Assembly (NCBI RefSeq): GCF_000576305.1
Contig: NZ_BAVZ01000002.1
Span: 310,001 to 374,000, forward strand
From: Paenibacillus pini JCM 16418
GTDB taxonomy: Bacteria > Bacillota > Bacilli > Paenibacillales > Paenibacillaceae
DNA: 64,000 nt
Direction of reading: 5' to 3'
This document shows, in pieces, positions 47,852 to 57,171 of the stretch. Within the stretch, counting starts at the first letter, position 1. The number at the start of each line of letters is the position of its first letter. Below the pieces are notes generated by a model that was given only the letters and a program-made list of their open reading frames with translations, was not told the origin of the DNA and ran no database searches. The position numbers were made by a program, and so were the translations under genes.

Positions 47852-48718
47852 ATGGAACCATTTGTTTTACATCAACCCAATCAACAACAGCCTGAATTAT
47901 ATATGCTACAGCCTTGGATCAAGGAGTCGAACAGACTAGTTGCTGGATTTACGGGTCGAGGAGGCGGTATAAGTAGCTGGCCTTATCAATCATTGAACTG
48001 TGCCTTTCATGTCGGAGATAAGCCGGAAGATGTTATTGCTAACCGATCTAAGGTCGCAGTATCTCTTGGATTTACACTTGATTCATGGACATGTGGTGAA
48101 CAGGTTCACGGATCCCATATTACAGTGGTCACACACGAAGACATCGGCCGAGGGCGGCTGAACAGAGAGACCGCAATTCAGGATACTGACGGATTACTCA
48201 CTCAAGTCCCGGGGGTGCTGCTTACTTCATTTTATGCGGATTGTGTTCCTCTATATTTCTTTGATCCTGTGAAGCAGGTCGTTGGACTCGCACATGCAGG
48301 TTGGAAGGGAACGGTCGCGCAAATTGCGAATCGAATGGTCGAACGTATGCAATCTGAGTTTGGCTGTGAGGTTCGGAGTATTCATTCGGCAATAGGACCT
48401 TCCATTGGATCTTGTTGTTATGAAGTGGACGATAAAGTCATGACATATATTCACGATTTAGAGAGAGAGTTTGAGGGTAATAAACATAAAGATCTCGATT
48501 TGTTGAGTCAGGGATACATAAGTAAAGACAACGGGAAAACGATGCTGGACTTGAAAGAAATAAATCGACAGATTATGATTAAAGCAGGAATTTTGCCGAC
48601 GCATATCGAATGTACATCATGGTGTACAAGCTGTCGTAATGATATTTATTTCTCCTATCGCAAAGATGGTGGGACAACAGGACGAATGGCTAGTTGGATC
48701 GGGTTAAAAGAGAGGTGA
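47852..48718 (+). CDS. pgeF: Multicopper-oxidase-like purine nucleoside phosphorylase (PgeF/YlmD/YfiH family)
   Basis: A 288-residue laccase-domain protein. Zn-binding residues are in GEQVHGSHI (His), TSFYADCVPLYF (Cys) and GLAHAGWKGT (His); GPSIGSCCYEVDD and the C-terminal CTSWCTSCRNDIYFSYRKDGG complete the family pattern. Members have purine nucleoside phosphorylase/adenosine deaminase activity and in some bacteria act in peptidoglycan editing. ATG 47852 has AGGTGA 5 bases upstream; the frame opens earlier at 47813 without SD. Confidence 0.88.
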   Translation: MEPFVLHQPNQQQPELYMLQPWIKESNRLVAGFTGRGGGISSWPYQSLNCAFHVGDKPEDVIANRSKVAVSLGFTLDSWTCGEQVHGSHITVVTHEDIGRGRLNRETAIQDTDGLLTQVPGVLLTSFYADCVPLYFFDPVKQVVGLAHAGWKGTVAQIANRMVERMQSEFGCEVRSIHSAIGPSIGSCCYEVDDKVMTYIHDLEREFEGNKHKDLDLLSQGYISKDNGKTMLDLKEINRQIMIKAGILPTHIECTSWCTSCRNDIYFSYRKDGGTTGRMASWIGLKER

Positions 48719-48725
48719 ATCTTCC

Positions 48726-49421
48726 TTGACGCTGGAAGAACGAATAAAGGAAGTTAAGCATCGTGTTGAAGCAGCGTGTCAGCGCAGCAAGAGAGCGCCG
48801 GACAATGTTAATGTGATCGCGGTTACGAAATATGTTTCTACACAAATGACAGCGCAGGTTCTGAAGCAAGGACTTGAGCATGTTGGTGAGAACCGCTGGC
48901 AGAACGCTGAAGAGAAGTGGAATGCACTGGGTCAGCAAGGGATTTGGCATTTTATCGGGCATCTTCAGACAAACAAGGTTAAGGATGTTGTCTCTAAATT
49001 TGAATATATACATTCTTTGGATCGTCTTTCTTTAGCAAAAGAGTTGGAGAAGGCGGGCGCTGCGCACAATTTGGAAATAAAAACCTTTGTACAGGTTAAT
49101 ATTTCTGGAGAAGATACGAAATACGGATTAACACCGGAACAAACTGCACCCTTTCTCAAGCAAATACGTGATTTCTCCCATATTAGGGTCGTTGGTTTGA
49201 TGACTATGGCGCCGTTTGAAGCTGAAGCTGAGGATACACGTCCAGTATTTCGAGCTTTACGTGAGCTGATGGAGAATTTAAATCAACAAGCTGTTACGAA
49301 TGAACCTATGACTGAGCTCTCTATGGGTATGTCTAATGATTTTGAAGTGGCAGTGGAAGAAGGAGCAACATGGATTCGTTTAGGCTCCGTATTGGTTGGT
49401 AAAGAGGAGGAGGAATCATGA
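48726..49421 (+). CDS. ylmE: PLP homeostasis protein, YggS family (YlmE)
   Basis: A 231-residue single-domain PLP-binding protein with the alanine-racemase-like barrel. Lys in [10 protein letters not shown] binds [29 protein letters not shown] and [21 protein letters not shown] are family motifs. It buffers PLP and influences amino acid pools. TTG 48726 with AGGTGA upstream. It overlaps sepF by 4 bases. Confidence 0.92.
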   Translation: MTLEERIKEVKHRVEAACQRSKRAPDNVNVIAVTKYVSTQMTAQVLKQGLEHVGENRWQNAEEKWNALGQQGIWHFIGHLQTNKVKDVVSKFEYIHSLDRLSLAKELEKAGAAHNLEIKTFVQVNISGEDTKYGLTPEQTAPFLKQIRDFSHIRVVGLMTMAPFEAEAEDTRPVFRALRELMENLNQQAVTNEPMTELSMGMSNDFEVAVEEGATWIRLGSVLVGKEEEES

Positions 49422-49867
49422 GCGTGATGAACAAATTCATGTCTTTTTTGGGATTGCAGGAGCAGGAAGAAATTGTTGAACGTGAACAATTGGCTGAGGA
49501 AGAAGAATTAGAAGCCCCTCAATTTAATGAAGCACGTAAAAATGCTAGACCTAACAATGTCGTGAGTATCCATTCGCAGAAGAATGTAAAGGTTATTTTG
49601 CATGAACCACATTCGTATGACGAAGCCCAAGCCATTGCAGATCATTTACGTTCGCACCGAACTGTTGTTGTAAATTTGCAACGTGTACGTACAGACCAAG
49701 CGCTGCGTGTGATCGATTTTTTAAGTGGAACCGTGTATGCTTTAGGTGGTGGTATTTCCAAAATTGGAGGCAATATCTTTCTCTGTACGCCGGATACCGT
49801 TGAAATTCAAGGTGCTATTTCGGAAATATTGGCTGAAGAACATGAATACAACAATAGAATGAGGTGA
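49418..49867 (+). CDS. sepF: Cell division protein SepF
   Basis: A 149-residue protein: an N-terminal amphipathic membrane-binding helix ([13 protein letters not shown]), an acidic linker, then the SepF domain ([52 protein letters not shown]). It polymerises into arcs, tethers FtsZ to the membrane and can replace FtsA in part. ATG 49418 overlaps the ylmE stop (ATGA). Confidence 0.93.
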   Translation: MSVMNKFMSFLGLQEQEEIVEREQLAEEEELEAPQFNEARKNARPNNVVSIHSQKNVKVILHEPHSYDEAQAIADHLRSHRTVVVNLQRVRTDQALRVIDFLSGTVYALGGGISKIGGNIFLCTPDTVEIQGAISEILAEEHEYNNRMR

Positions 49868-49874
49868 GCCGATC

Positions 49875-50147
49875 TTGTACGAAATCTACCGAATTATAAG
49901 TATATTGTTTGACATTTATTTTTACATGATTATTATCTATACCTTAATGTCCTGGCTGCCGAATTTACGTGAGAGCTTTATTGGTGAACTGCTTGCTAAG
50001 CTGGTTGAGCCTTACCTATCCCCATTCCGCCGGATTATCCCGCCAATCTTCGGTATGCTGGATATCTCCCCGATCGTTGCCTTGTTCGTATTGCAATTCG
50101 CAATGCAAGGACTGTTATTTATCATTAGCATGGCTTTTGGGGCTTAA
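49875..50147 (+). CDS. ylmG: YggT family membrane protein YlmG
   Basis: A 90-residue protein with two membrane segments (about 4-24 and 65-86) and the YggT motif WLPNLRESFIG followed by LVEPYLSPFRRIIPPIFGMLDISP. Found next to sepF across Firmicutes; implicated in division or envelope assembly, mechanism unknown. TTG 49875 with AGGTGA 8 bases upstream. Confidence 0.88.
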   Translation: MYEIYRIISILFDIYFYMIIIYTLMSWLPNLRESFIGELLAKLVEPYLSPFRRIIPPIFGMLDISPIVALFVLQFAMQGLLFIISMAFGA

Positions 50148-50153
50148 GTTAGA

Positions 50154-50936
50154 ATGAAGCAGGATATCTATAATCATTTTCACCAAGATGAACGTGAGTT
50201 TGTTGATAGGGCTTGGGAATGGATTGTAAATGCGGGAACATATCATGAGACTAAACTTACTGATTTCTTAGATCCTCGGCAGGCCTTTATCGTCCAGACG
50301 CTAGTTAATCGGCATCCAGATGTGCAATTAAGACTGGATGGGGGATACGATACTGCCGAGCGATGCAGGGCACTTATTGCCCCAGACTACCGCGATTTAA
50401 GCGAAGAAGATATGGGGATCAAAGTGCTGAGTATCTACTCTGGTGAACAGAAATTTTTGTCTCTTGAGCATGGGGATTATATGGGATCCATTCTTGGTTT
50501 GGGTATTAAAAGATCCAAGATAGGTGATATTCATGTACTCGATAACGGCTGTCACACCCTTGTATGTGAAGATATTAGTACATTTCTGGATATAAATCTA
50601 AATCAGGTGCACCGTATTCATGTGCAGAGCGAGATTCTGGCGCTGGACTCCCTGCGAACTCACCAGGTTTCACTGGAGCAGATGGAGATTACGGTCGCCT
50701 CTTTGCGTTTAGATGCTATCACTGGAGATGTCTTCCGCTTAAGTCGCAGTAAAGTTCTTGTTCCGATCCGAGCAGGGCGATGCAGAGTGAATTGGAAAGT
50801 TGAAGAGGATCCATCTTCTTCCTTAAAAGAAGGGGATATGGTATCTATGCAGGGTTTTGGGCGGTTTAAGGTTCTTGAAGTAGGCGGAATGACAAAAAAA
50901 CAAAGACAACGCATTAAAATAGGCAAATTTGTGTAG
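50154..50936 (+). CDS. ylmH: S4-domain RNA-binding protein YlmH
   Basis: A 260-residue protein. Residues 1-175 form the YlmH-specific domain (FVDRAWEWIVNAG; KFLSLEHGDYMGSILGLGIKR); residues 183-245 form an S4 RNA-binding domain (ITVASLRLDAITGDVFRLSRSK and LKEGDMVSMQGFGRFKVLEV). Recent work on Bacillus links YlmH to stalled-ribosome rescue. It begins 6 bases after ylmG. Confidence 0.9.
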   Translation: MKQDIYNHFHQDEREFVDRAWEWIVNAGTYHETKLTDFLDPRQAFIVQTLVNRHPDVQLRLDGGYDTAERCRALIAPDYRDLSEEDMGIKVLSIYSGEQKFLSLEHGDYMGSILGLGIKRSKIGDIHVLDNGCHTLVCEDISTFLDINLNQVHRIHVQSEILALDSLRTHQVSLEQMEITVASLRLDAITGDVFRLSRSKVLVPIRAGRCRVNWKVEEDPSSSLKEGDMVSMQGFGRFKVLEVGGMTKKQRQRIKIGKFV

Positions 50937-51002
50937 TTCCTAGCAGGAATTACATTCTTATTGTCGAATGAAATATTCAAGTAAACTAATCCTAAAAATT
51001 TT

Positions 51003-51049
51003 TTGACCGATATACCAAGTAAAGTAGATACGTATCTAGGATATCGGTC
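51003..51049 (+). promoter_or_regulatory. Promoter-like segment with inverted repeat before divIVA
   Basis: TTGACC (51003-51008), a 16-base spacer and TAGATA form a possible promoter. GACCGATAT (51005-51013) is repeated inversely as ATATCGGTC (51041-51049), so the dyad overlaps the -35 and the expected start point. Either an operator or the first hairpin of the transcript. Confidence 0.4.
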
Positions 51050-51177
51050 ATTACATTGTGGAATGATATTAGGCAAACACTCGGGCTTATTTTTGCACAG
51101 TAAACAGAAGGTACTCCTTCGCATGATTTCGGTATACGATCACAGGGAAGCCTGAAATTCTTAGGAGGTGCGCATCA

Positions 51178-51717
51178 ATGCCATTAACACCACTCGATAT
51201 ACATAACAAAGAGTTTGGCCGCCGAATCCGTGGTTATGATGAAGATGAAGTGAATGAATTCTTGGACCAGGTTATTAAAGATTATGAAAGTGTAATCCGT
51301 GAGAACAAGGAGCTTCATAATCAAATGACTACGCTGCAGGAGCGGCTGAATCATTTTGTTAATATTGAAGAAAGTCTGTCGAAGACGATTATTGTAGCTC
51401 AAGAAGCTGCTGATGAAGTGAAAGCCAACGCTAAGAAGGAAGCTCAGCTTATCATTAAAGAGTCAGAGAAGAATGCTGACAGAATTATTAACGAATCGTT
51501 GTCTAAATCACGTAAAATTGCAATGGAAGTAGAAGAACTGAAGAAGCAAGCTTCTATTTACCGCACTCGCTTCCGTACCCTGGTTGAAGCTCAGCTCGAG
51601 CTACTCAGTCAAGATGGATGGGAAACGTTAGAAGCTCGCGAGATCAGAGAGAGCAGCCGTGAGGCAAGGGAATCTCGTGATTCTTATGAAAACCGCGAAG
51701 CTAATGAAGTTTATTAG
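51178..51717 (+). CDS. divIVA: Cell division/polarity protein DivIVA
   Basis: A 179-residue coiled-coil protein. The N-terminal lipid-binding domain MPLTPLDIHNKEFGRRIRGYDEDEVNEF is diagnostic, followed by coiled coils (about 30-70 and 75-145). DivIVA recognises curved membrane at septa and poles and recruits Min proteins and, in sporulation, chromosome anchors. The C-terminal tail is Arg/Glu/Ser-rich (REIRESSREARESRDSYENRE) and has the look of a low-complexity stretch. ATG 51178 follows AGGAGG by 8 bases. Confidence 0.93.
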   Translation: MPLTPLDIHNKEFGRRIRGYDEDEVNEFLDQVIKDYESVIRENKELHNQMTTLQERLNHFVNIEESLSKTIIVAQEAADEVKANAKKEAQLIIKESEKNADRIINESLSKSRKIAMEVEELKKQASIYRTRFRTLVEAQLELLSQDGWETLEAREIRESSREARESRDSYENREANEVY

Positions 51718-51797
51718 ACGTTAGACTGGTTGACTTTTCATTGGAAAAAGGCTATAACTATACTCATATCTGAAGTAATATTGTTATACATTCAATG

Positions 51798-52093
51798 ATG
51801 GGAAGAGTAAGTTTGGGATATGTTCATCAGAGAGTTGGCGTTTGCTGAGAGCCAATGTTCAGACCTGAACCGAAGATCCTCCTGGAGAAGTGAAGCTGAA
51901 ACGTCATTTGATGTGTGTAAGCTGAACCGTTGCGCCGAACGTTACATCGGCTCCATACTTCATTACAGTATGGACTTGAGGAGTCGTCATGCTTCATGAG
52001 GCTTACTGAGTATTTCAGTAAGTATCAGGTTCGGACGGAATTAGGGTGGTTACGCGAGCAAAAGTCTCGTCCCTTTGGGGATGAGGCTTATTT
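51798..52093 (+). promoter_or_regulatory. T-box riboswitch (isoleucine) upstream of ileS
   Basis: This gene-free 414-base gap holds a T-box leader. It contains GGGAAGAGTAA at the 5' side, AGAGAG...GCTGAGAGCC of stem I, and the T-box sequence AGGGTGGTTACGCG at 52043-52056, close to the canonical AGGGTGGNACCGCG. The final terminator pairs AAGTCTCGTCCC with GGGATGAGGCTT (52062-52091) and runs into T residues. A candidate specifier codon ATC (Ile) lies near 51876-51878. Uncharged tRNA-Ile would stabilise the antiterminator and turn on ileS. Confidence 0.88.
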
Positions 52094-52131
52094 TTGTTTT
52101 TTTACTACGTGTATTAGAGAGGTTGTTGGCC

Positions 52132-55100
52132 ATGCAAAAGGTAGATGTTAAAGAAAAAGCGCGTACAAGAGACGAACGCATTCTGCAGAAATGGAATGAA
52201 GAAAATACATTCCGCAGATCGATTGAAAACCGTGAGGGTAAGCCGAACTACGTATTTTATGAGGGACCTCCAACAGCTAATGGTGCACCACATATCGGAC
52301 ATGTACTCGGACGAGTAATCAAAGACTTTATCGGTCGTTACCAGACGATGAAGGGTTATCGTGTAGTCCGTAAAGCGGGCTGGGATACCCATGGACTACC
52401 GGTAGAGCTTGGCGTAGAGAAGCAGCTTGGTATCTCGGGTAAGCAAGAAATCGAGAAATACGGTGTTGAAGAGTTCATTAAGAAATGTAAGAACAGTGTA
52501 TTCGAGTACGAGAAGCAGTGGAGAGAACTGACTGAAGCAATTGGATATTGGACGGATCTGGATAATCCATATATCACACTTGAAAATAATTATATCGAGA
52601 GTGTTTGGAATATTCTTGCTACGATCCATGAGAAAGGTCTTCTGTATCGCGGTCACCGCGTGAGCCCGTATTGTCCATGTTGCCAAACGACGCTAAGTTC
52701 ACACGAAGTAGCACAAGGATATGAAGATGTTAAAGACCTGAGTGCAACAGCTAAGTTTAAGCTGGATGACAGTGGCGATTATGTGCTTGCTTGGACGACA
52801 ACACCTTGGACACTTCCTGCGCACGTTGCACTGGCTATGAATCCAGATATGGACTATGTCCGTGTGCAACAGGACGATGGAGTATATATCGTTGCTAAGA
52901 ACCTCGTTGAAAATGTAATGAAGGGCGAGCATACGATTTTATCTACTCACAAAGGATCTGAATTTGTAGGTAAAACCTATACACCTCCATTCACTTATGT
53001 GAAACCGGAAAAAGGTAACTTGATCGTAGGTGCTTCATTTGTTACGGATTCAAGTGGTACCGGTATCGTACACATGGCTCCAGCACATGGTGAAGATGAC
53101 TATAAGACATGCCGTGAACAAGGGATAAGCTTCGTGAGTGTCGTAAATGCTCAAGGACGCTATACCGATGAAGTAACAGACTTGGCAGGACGTTTTGTGA
53201 AAGATTGTGACCTTGATATTGTGAAGATCCTTTCTGAAAAAGGACTTCTATACAGCAAAGAAAAATATGAGCACAGCTATCCATTTTGCTGGCGCTGTAA
53301 ATCACCACTATTGTACTATGCAATGGAAAGCTGGTTCATCGAGACTACGGCTGTTAAAGATCAGTTGATTGCTAACAACAACGGAGTCGAATGGTTCCCA
53401 GGACATATTCGTGAAGGACGCTTCGGTAAGTTCTTGGAAGAGCTTGTGGACTGGAACATCAGCCGTAACCGCTACTGGGGAACACCACTGAATGTATGGG
53501 TCTGCGGTTCATGTAATGAACAGTTCTCCCCACATAGTTTCGCTGAGCTAAAAGCTCAAGCGGTTGGCGAGATTAGTGACGATCTAGAGCTGCATAAACC
53601 TTACGTAGATGAAGTGAAAGTACGTTGTCCACATTGTGAAGGTGGCGTGATGGAACGTACATCTGAAGTAATCGATGTATGGTTTGATAGTGGTTCAATG
53701 CCATTTGCACAGCATCATTATCCTTTTGAGAACGAAAAGGCGTTCGAGGATCAATTCCCAGCGGACATGATTTGCGAAGGAATTGACCAGACACGCGGCT
53801 GGTTCTATAGTCTTTTAGCCGTATCTACTCTTTTCAAAGGTGTTGCTCCATACAAAGCGGTTATTGCGACGGGTCACATACTCGATGAGAACGGTCAGAA
53901 GATGTCTAAATCTAAAGGGAATGTCATTGATCCTTGGGAAATCATCAATGAGTACGGAACAGATGCATTCCGCTGGGCACTGCTTGCTGATAGTGCACCT
54001 TGGAATAGCAAACGCTTTTCGAAAGGTATCGTAGGGGAAGCGAAATCGAAGGTCATTGATACGTTGGTGAATACTCATGCATTCTTGACGCTGTATGCTA
54101 ACATTGATGGATATAACCCAGCGGAACATGCTTACAAACCATCTGAAAACAAACTGGATCGCTGGATTCTATCTCGTTTGAACAGCTTAATTGTGTTAGT
54201 TGATAAAGGGCTGGCTGTTAATGATTTCTTGAATTCAGCTAAGGCTATTGAAGGATTTATCGATGAGCTTAGTAACTGGTATATCCGTCGTTCACGTGAT
54301 CGTTTCTGGGGAAGTGGTCTTGGGGAAGACAAACTTGCTGCATATGGAACACTTACGCATGTATTGCTAACGGTTGCGAAGCTAATGGCACCATATACAC
54401 CACTCCTGTCAGAAGATATCTACTTGAATCTGAGTGATGGAGAAAGCATACATCTTGAAGACTTCCCACAAGCGGATGAAACGCTGATCGATAAAGAATT
54501 AGAAGCGGATATGGAATCAGCACGTCAAATCGTAGAATTGGCGCGTAATGTTCGTAACGAAACGAGTATCAAAACTCGTCAACCATTGTCTGAGCTCATT
54601 GTTTCTATGAATCGTAGCTTTGATCTGGCTGAGTACGAAGATATCATTAAAGAAGAAATCAATGTGAAACAAATTGTTATCGAGACAAGTGATAGTGGTT
54701 TTGTAGATTTCACGTTGAAGATGAATTTGAAGGTAGCTGGTAAGAAATACGGTAAAAACATCGGCTTCTTGCAAGGGTTCCTCAAAAATATGACTCCAGA
54801 AGAGACGCGTCATACGGTACAGACAGGGCAGGTAAACGTCACTTCACCTGAAGGTGAGGAGCTTCAAATTACAGCAGAAGAACTGCTCGTAGAGAAGCAG
54901 GCGAAGGAAGGATTTGCTTCTGCATCTGGATATGGTCTAACGGTAGCACTCAATACTGAAATCACACCAGAACTCGAACAAGAAGGCTGGGTACGTGAAG
55001 TTGTGCGTGCCGTGCAGGATTATCGTAAAAAACTCGATTTACCGATCGAGAAACGTATTACATTGGTGCTTCATGCGGATGAAGAACTCACACAAGCGAT

Positions 55101-55224
55101 TACATCATTCGATCATGTACTCAGAGAGAATGTACTTGTAACAGATGTTATCTTCGGCAAAGAAGCTACGATGGAAGAAGTGGATTTGGCTGGTAAGACT
55201 CTAGGAATTCATATTGCCGAATAA
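52132..55224 (+). CDS. ileS: Isoleucyl-tRNA synthetase, IleRS2 type
   Basis: A 1030-residue class I synthetase that charges tRNA-Ile. HIGH is at 54-57 and KMSKS at about 590-594; the editing CP1 domain has AWTTTPWTLPAHVALAMNP and GTGIVHMAPAHGEDD. Length and the WDTHGLPVELGVEKQLG segment fit the long, eukaryote-like IleRS2 type rather than the 920-residue IleRS1 of B. subtilis; IleRS2 enzymes are commonly less sensitive to mupirocin. ATG 52132 is preferred over in-frame upstream starts that lie in the T-box terminator. Confidence 0.93.
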   Translation: MQKVDVKEKARTRDERILQKWNEENTFRRSIENREGKPNYVFYEGPPTANGAPHIGHVLGRVIKDFIGRYQTMKGYRVVRKAGWDTHGLPVELGVEKQLGISGKQEIEKYGVEEFIKKCKNSVFEYEKQWRELTEAIGYWTDLDNPYITLENNYIESVWNILATIHEKGLLYRGHRVSPYCPCCQTTLSSHEVAQGYEDVKDLSATAKFKLDDSGDYVLAWTTTPWTLPAHVALAMNPDMDYVRVQQDDGVYIVAKNLVENVMKGEHTILSTHKGSEFVGKTYTPPFTYVKPEKGNLIVGASFVTDSSGTGIVHMAPAHGEDDYKTCREQGISFVSVVNAQGRYTDEVTDLAGRFVKDCDLDIVKILSEKGLLYSKEKYEHSYPFCWRCKSPLLYYAMESWFIETTAVKDQLIANNNGVEWFPGHIREGRFGKFLEELVDWNISRNRYWGTPLNVWVCGSCNEQFSPHSFAELKAQAVGEISDDLELHKPYVDEVKVRCPHCEGGVMERTSEVIDVWFDSGSMPFAQHHYPFENEKAFEDQFPADMICEGIDQTRGWFYSLLAVSTLFKGVAPYKAVIATGHILDENGQKMSKSKGNVIDPWEIINEYGTDAFRWALLADSAPWNSKRFSKGIVGEAKSKVIDTLVNTHAFLTLYANIDGYNPAEHAYKPSENKLDRWILSRLNSLIVLVDKGLAVNDFLNSAKAIEGFIDELSNWYIRRSRDRFWGSGLGEDKLAAYGTLTHVLLTVAKLMAPYTPLLSEDIYLNLSDGESIHLEDFPQADETLIDKELEADMESARQIVELARNVRNETSIKTRQPLSELIVSMNRSFDLAEYEDIIKEEINVKQIVIETSDSGFVDFTLKMNLKVAGKKYGKNIGFLQGFLKNMTPEETRHTVQTGQVNVTSPEGEELQITAEELLVEKQAKEGFASASGYGLTVALNTEITPELEQEGWVREVVRAVQDYRKKLDLPIEKRITLVLHADEELTQAITSFDHVLRENVLVTDVIFGKEATMEEVDLAGKTLGIHIAE

Positions 55225-55279
55225 TCAGTGAATGAAGTTTAATGGCTGCTCCTTCGGCATATAATAGCATATATAGGAA

Positions 55280-55340
55280 AAACGAGCCTCAGGTGCTGAG
55301 CAGGAATAATTCCTGCTCATACCTTGGCTCGTTTCTTTTA
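55280..55340 (+). terminator. Intrinsic terminator after ileS
   Basis: A long hairpin: AAACGAGCC (55280-55288) with GGCTCGTTT (55326-55334), plus an inner GAGCAGGAA/TTCCTGCTC helix, followed by CTTTTA. Confidence 0.8.
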
Positions 55341-55387
55341 TCAGGAGTAAATTGTATATGCTTTGTATCCCGAGTTAAGGAGTGAAC

Positions 55388-55717
55388 ATGATGGTCGGAG
55401 AGAATAAATATGATAAAGATGCGCCTGAGGATCAAAAACTCGATAAAATATATAAACTAGCCCTCCATATATCCGATACAATGGAAAAATCCCGTATTGC
55501 CGATTACACGGAGTTATTGCATCGTCCTTGGCGTCTGATTGGACTTAACCTGATGTCAGGAGCGGCACGTGGTGTAGGGATAGCTGTTGGATTTACCATT
55601 TTTGCGGCAACTATTATTTATCTGCTGCAATTACTCGGAGCACTGAACTTACCTATTATAGGTGACTATATCGCAGATATTGTTAGGATTGTACAGCGTC
55701 AGCTGGAGATTCATTAA
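55388..55717 (+). CDS. DUF5665 family membrane protein
   Basis: About 109 residues with a cytoplasmic N-terminal half (ADYTELLHRPWRLIGLNLMSG, typical of DUF5665) and two hydrophobic segments at about 55-95. Function unknown. Start choice among ATG 55388, ATG 55391 and GTG 55382 is uncertain; TAAGGAG lies 5-8 bases before the ATGs. It is convergent with the yteA-like gene, 8 bases apart. Confidence 0.65.
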   Translation: MMVGENKYDKDAPEDQKLDKIYKLALHISDTMEKSRIADYTELLHRPWRLIGLNLMSGAARGVGIAVGFTIFAATIIYLLQLLGALNLPIIGDYIADIVRIVQRQLEIH

Positions 55718-55725
55718 ATAAAATG

Positions 55726-56457
55726 TCAATCATCATTCTCAGATGACTCAAATACGTTCACACCCTCGCCTTGCTCCATATATCGTTCATATTGTCGATT
55801 GTGAATAACAGTTACATCGTTCCCAGTAATATCGGTGGCAACGAAGCTTTCAAATGGCTCAACACAGCCTTCTAACTCGTCGTAAGCTTCGATTTCCATT
55901 TCATCATAACTCTGGATGTCAGAACCTTCAGCCATAGCAGGGCTATTAGATGTACCGAAGTTCTCGACAATTTGCCATGTATCTTCACCATCAAATCCAT
56001 TTTGATCATCATGTTCGTCCATACTTGTTCTGCCAAATGGAGGCATCAGAAATTCTTCCTCTACAGGACGGTAATCAGAAACGTCATTCTTGGGAGAATG
56101 ATCCTTACAAAAAGCGGTGGATGGCACAGCTTCAAGCCTTTCATAAGGGATCGGTTGACCGCAGATTTGGCAAATACCATATGTTCCGCTCTTCATTCTC
56201 TCTAACGCACCGTTAATATGGAATATGGTGTTGTCGTCATGGTCTTGTAAGCTCAGATCAAGTTCGCGGTCGTATAGCTCAGTGGCTACATCTGCCGGAT
56301 GATTATCAATTTGGGACAGTTCACCCGTTTCATCGCGCATCGATTCATCGAGACCGTAATGATCATTCTGTTCATCTTTTAATTCGATGTCATGCTTCTC
56401 TTGCTCTAATTCTCTGCGTAGTTTCTTTAATTGATGTGGTGTAAGATGATAATCCAT
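55726..56457 (-). CDS. yteA: TraR/DksA-type zinc finger protein, YteA family
   Basis: A 243-residue protein with an N-terminal helical hairpin (LTPHQLKKLRRELEQEKHDI), ETGELSQIDNHPADVATELY, and a C4-type zinc finger with CQICGQPIPYERLEAVP and FCKDH (near 97-120), as in YteA of spore formers. The C-terminal 120 residues are acidic and poorly conserved. DksA-like proteins modulate RNA polymerase, but YteA function is not established. AAGGGG precedes ATG 56457. Confidence 0.82.
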   Translation of the reverse strand: MDYHLTPHQLKKLRRELEQEKHDIELKDEQNDHYGLDESMRDETGELSQIDNHPADVATELYDRELDLSLQDHDDNTIFHINGALERMKSGTYGICQICGQPIPYERLEAVPSTAFCKDHSPKNDVSDYRPVEEEFLMPPFGRTSMDEHDDQNGFDGEDTWQIVENFGTSNSPAMAEGSDIQSYDEMEIEAYDELEGCVEPFESFVATDITGNDVTVIHNRQYERYMEQGEGVNVFESSENDD

Positions 56458-56674
56458 AAGGAAGACCCCTTTTCCTATAGCGGTTAATTCGCTTTTTCAT
56501 TCTTTCTAGATTGCTCTAAACCGTATGATTTTACCTAAGGGAAATTTTCTCTCGTGCTTGGCCGTTTATGGACGATTTTGGACGGGCTGTGCTACAATAT
56601 ACGAGTCTTAATACCGAGTGGAAGGTCATTCTTAAGGACCAGCCGAAATGATAAGAACGGAGTGACAATGTATT

Positions 56675-57171
56675 GTGGTGTACTACATAATCGCATTTAT
56701 TGTTTTTTTGCTGGATCAAGGAAGTAAATATCTGATATCCACCAAACTGGAAATAGGTGAAGAGATCCCGGTCATTGGTAATTTTTTTCTAATTACCTCA
56801 AGTCGTAACACGGGTGCAGCCTTTTCAATTTTGGAAGACAAACGATGGTTTTTTGTCGTTATTACAATTATAGTTGTGATCGCAATTATCTGGTACATGC
56901 AAAAAGTATTGAAAACCTCCCAGCGTAAGTTATTGCCACTTGGACTTTGTCTTGTTCTTGGCGGAGCATTGGTAATTTTTTGGACCGGGCACTTACTGGC
57001 GAAGTTGTTGATTTCCTGCAGCTGAATTTCGGAAGCTATACGTTTCCCATTTTTAATATCGCGGACTCCTGTATCGTTATAGGTGTTGCCCTGATTATTC
57101 TAGATTCTCTGTTTGATATGAAACAGGAATCTCTAAACAACAAGAGTCACGAAGGGAATGAAGAGGTGTGA
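56675..57171 (+). pseudogene. lspA: Lipoprotein signal peptidase LspA, frameshifted
   Basis: LspA removes signal peptides from diacylglyceryl-prolipoproteins such as OppA and the YhcN-type protein here. From GTG 56675 (CGGAGTGA upstream) come FLLDQGSKYLI and SSRNTGAAFSIL; the frame fails after VLGGAL at about 56970. Another frame gives GNFLDRALTGEVVDFLQLNF and FNIADSCIVIGV, which contain the two catalytic aspartates. One missing G in CATTGGTAATT (expected CATTGGGTAATT) would restore a protein of about 165 residues. A read error in a run of G is the simplest reason. Confidence 0.88.

Noticed and set aside
51634..51714. Microsatellite or foreign insertion at the divIVA 3' end
   Set aside because: The Arg/Glu/Ser-rich tail is an ordinary low-complexity end of DivIVA proteins and codons follow the rest of the gene.
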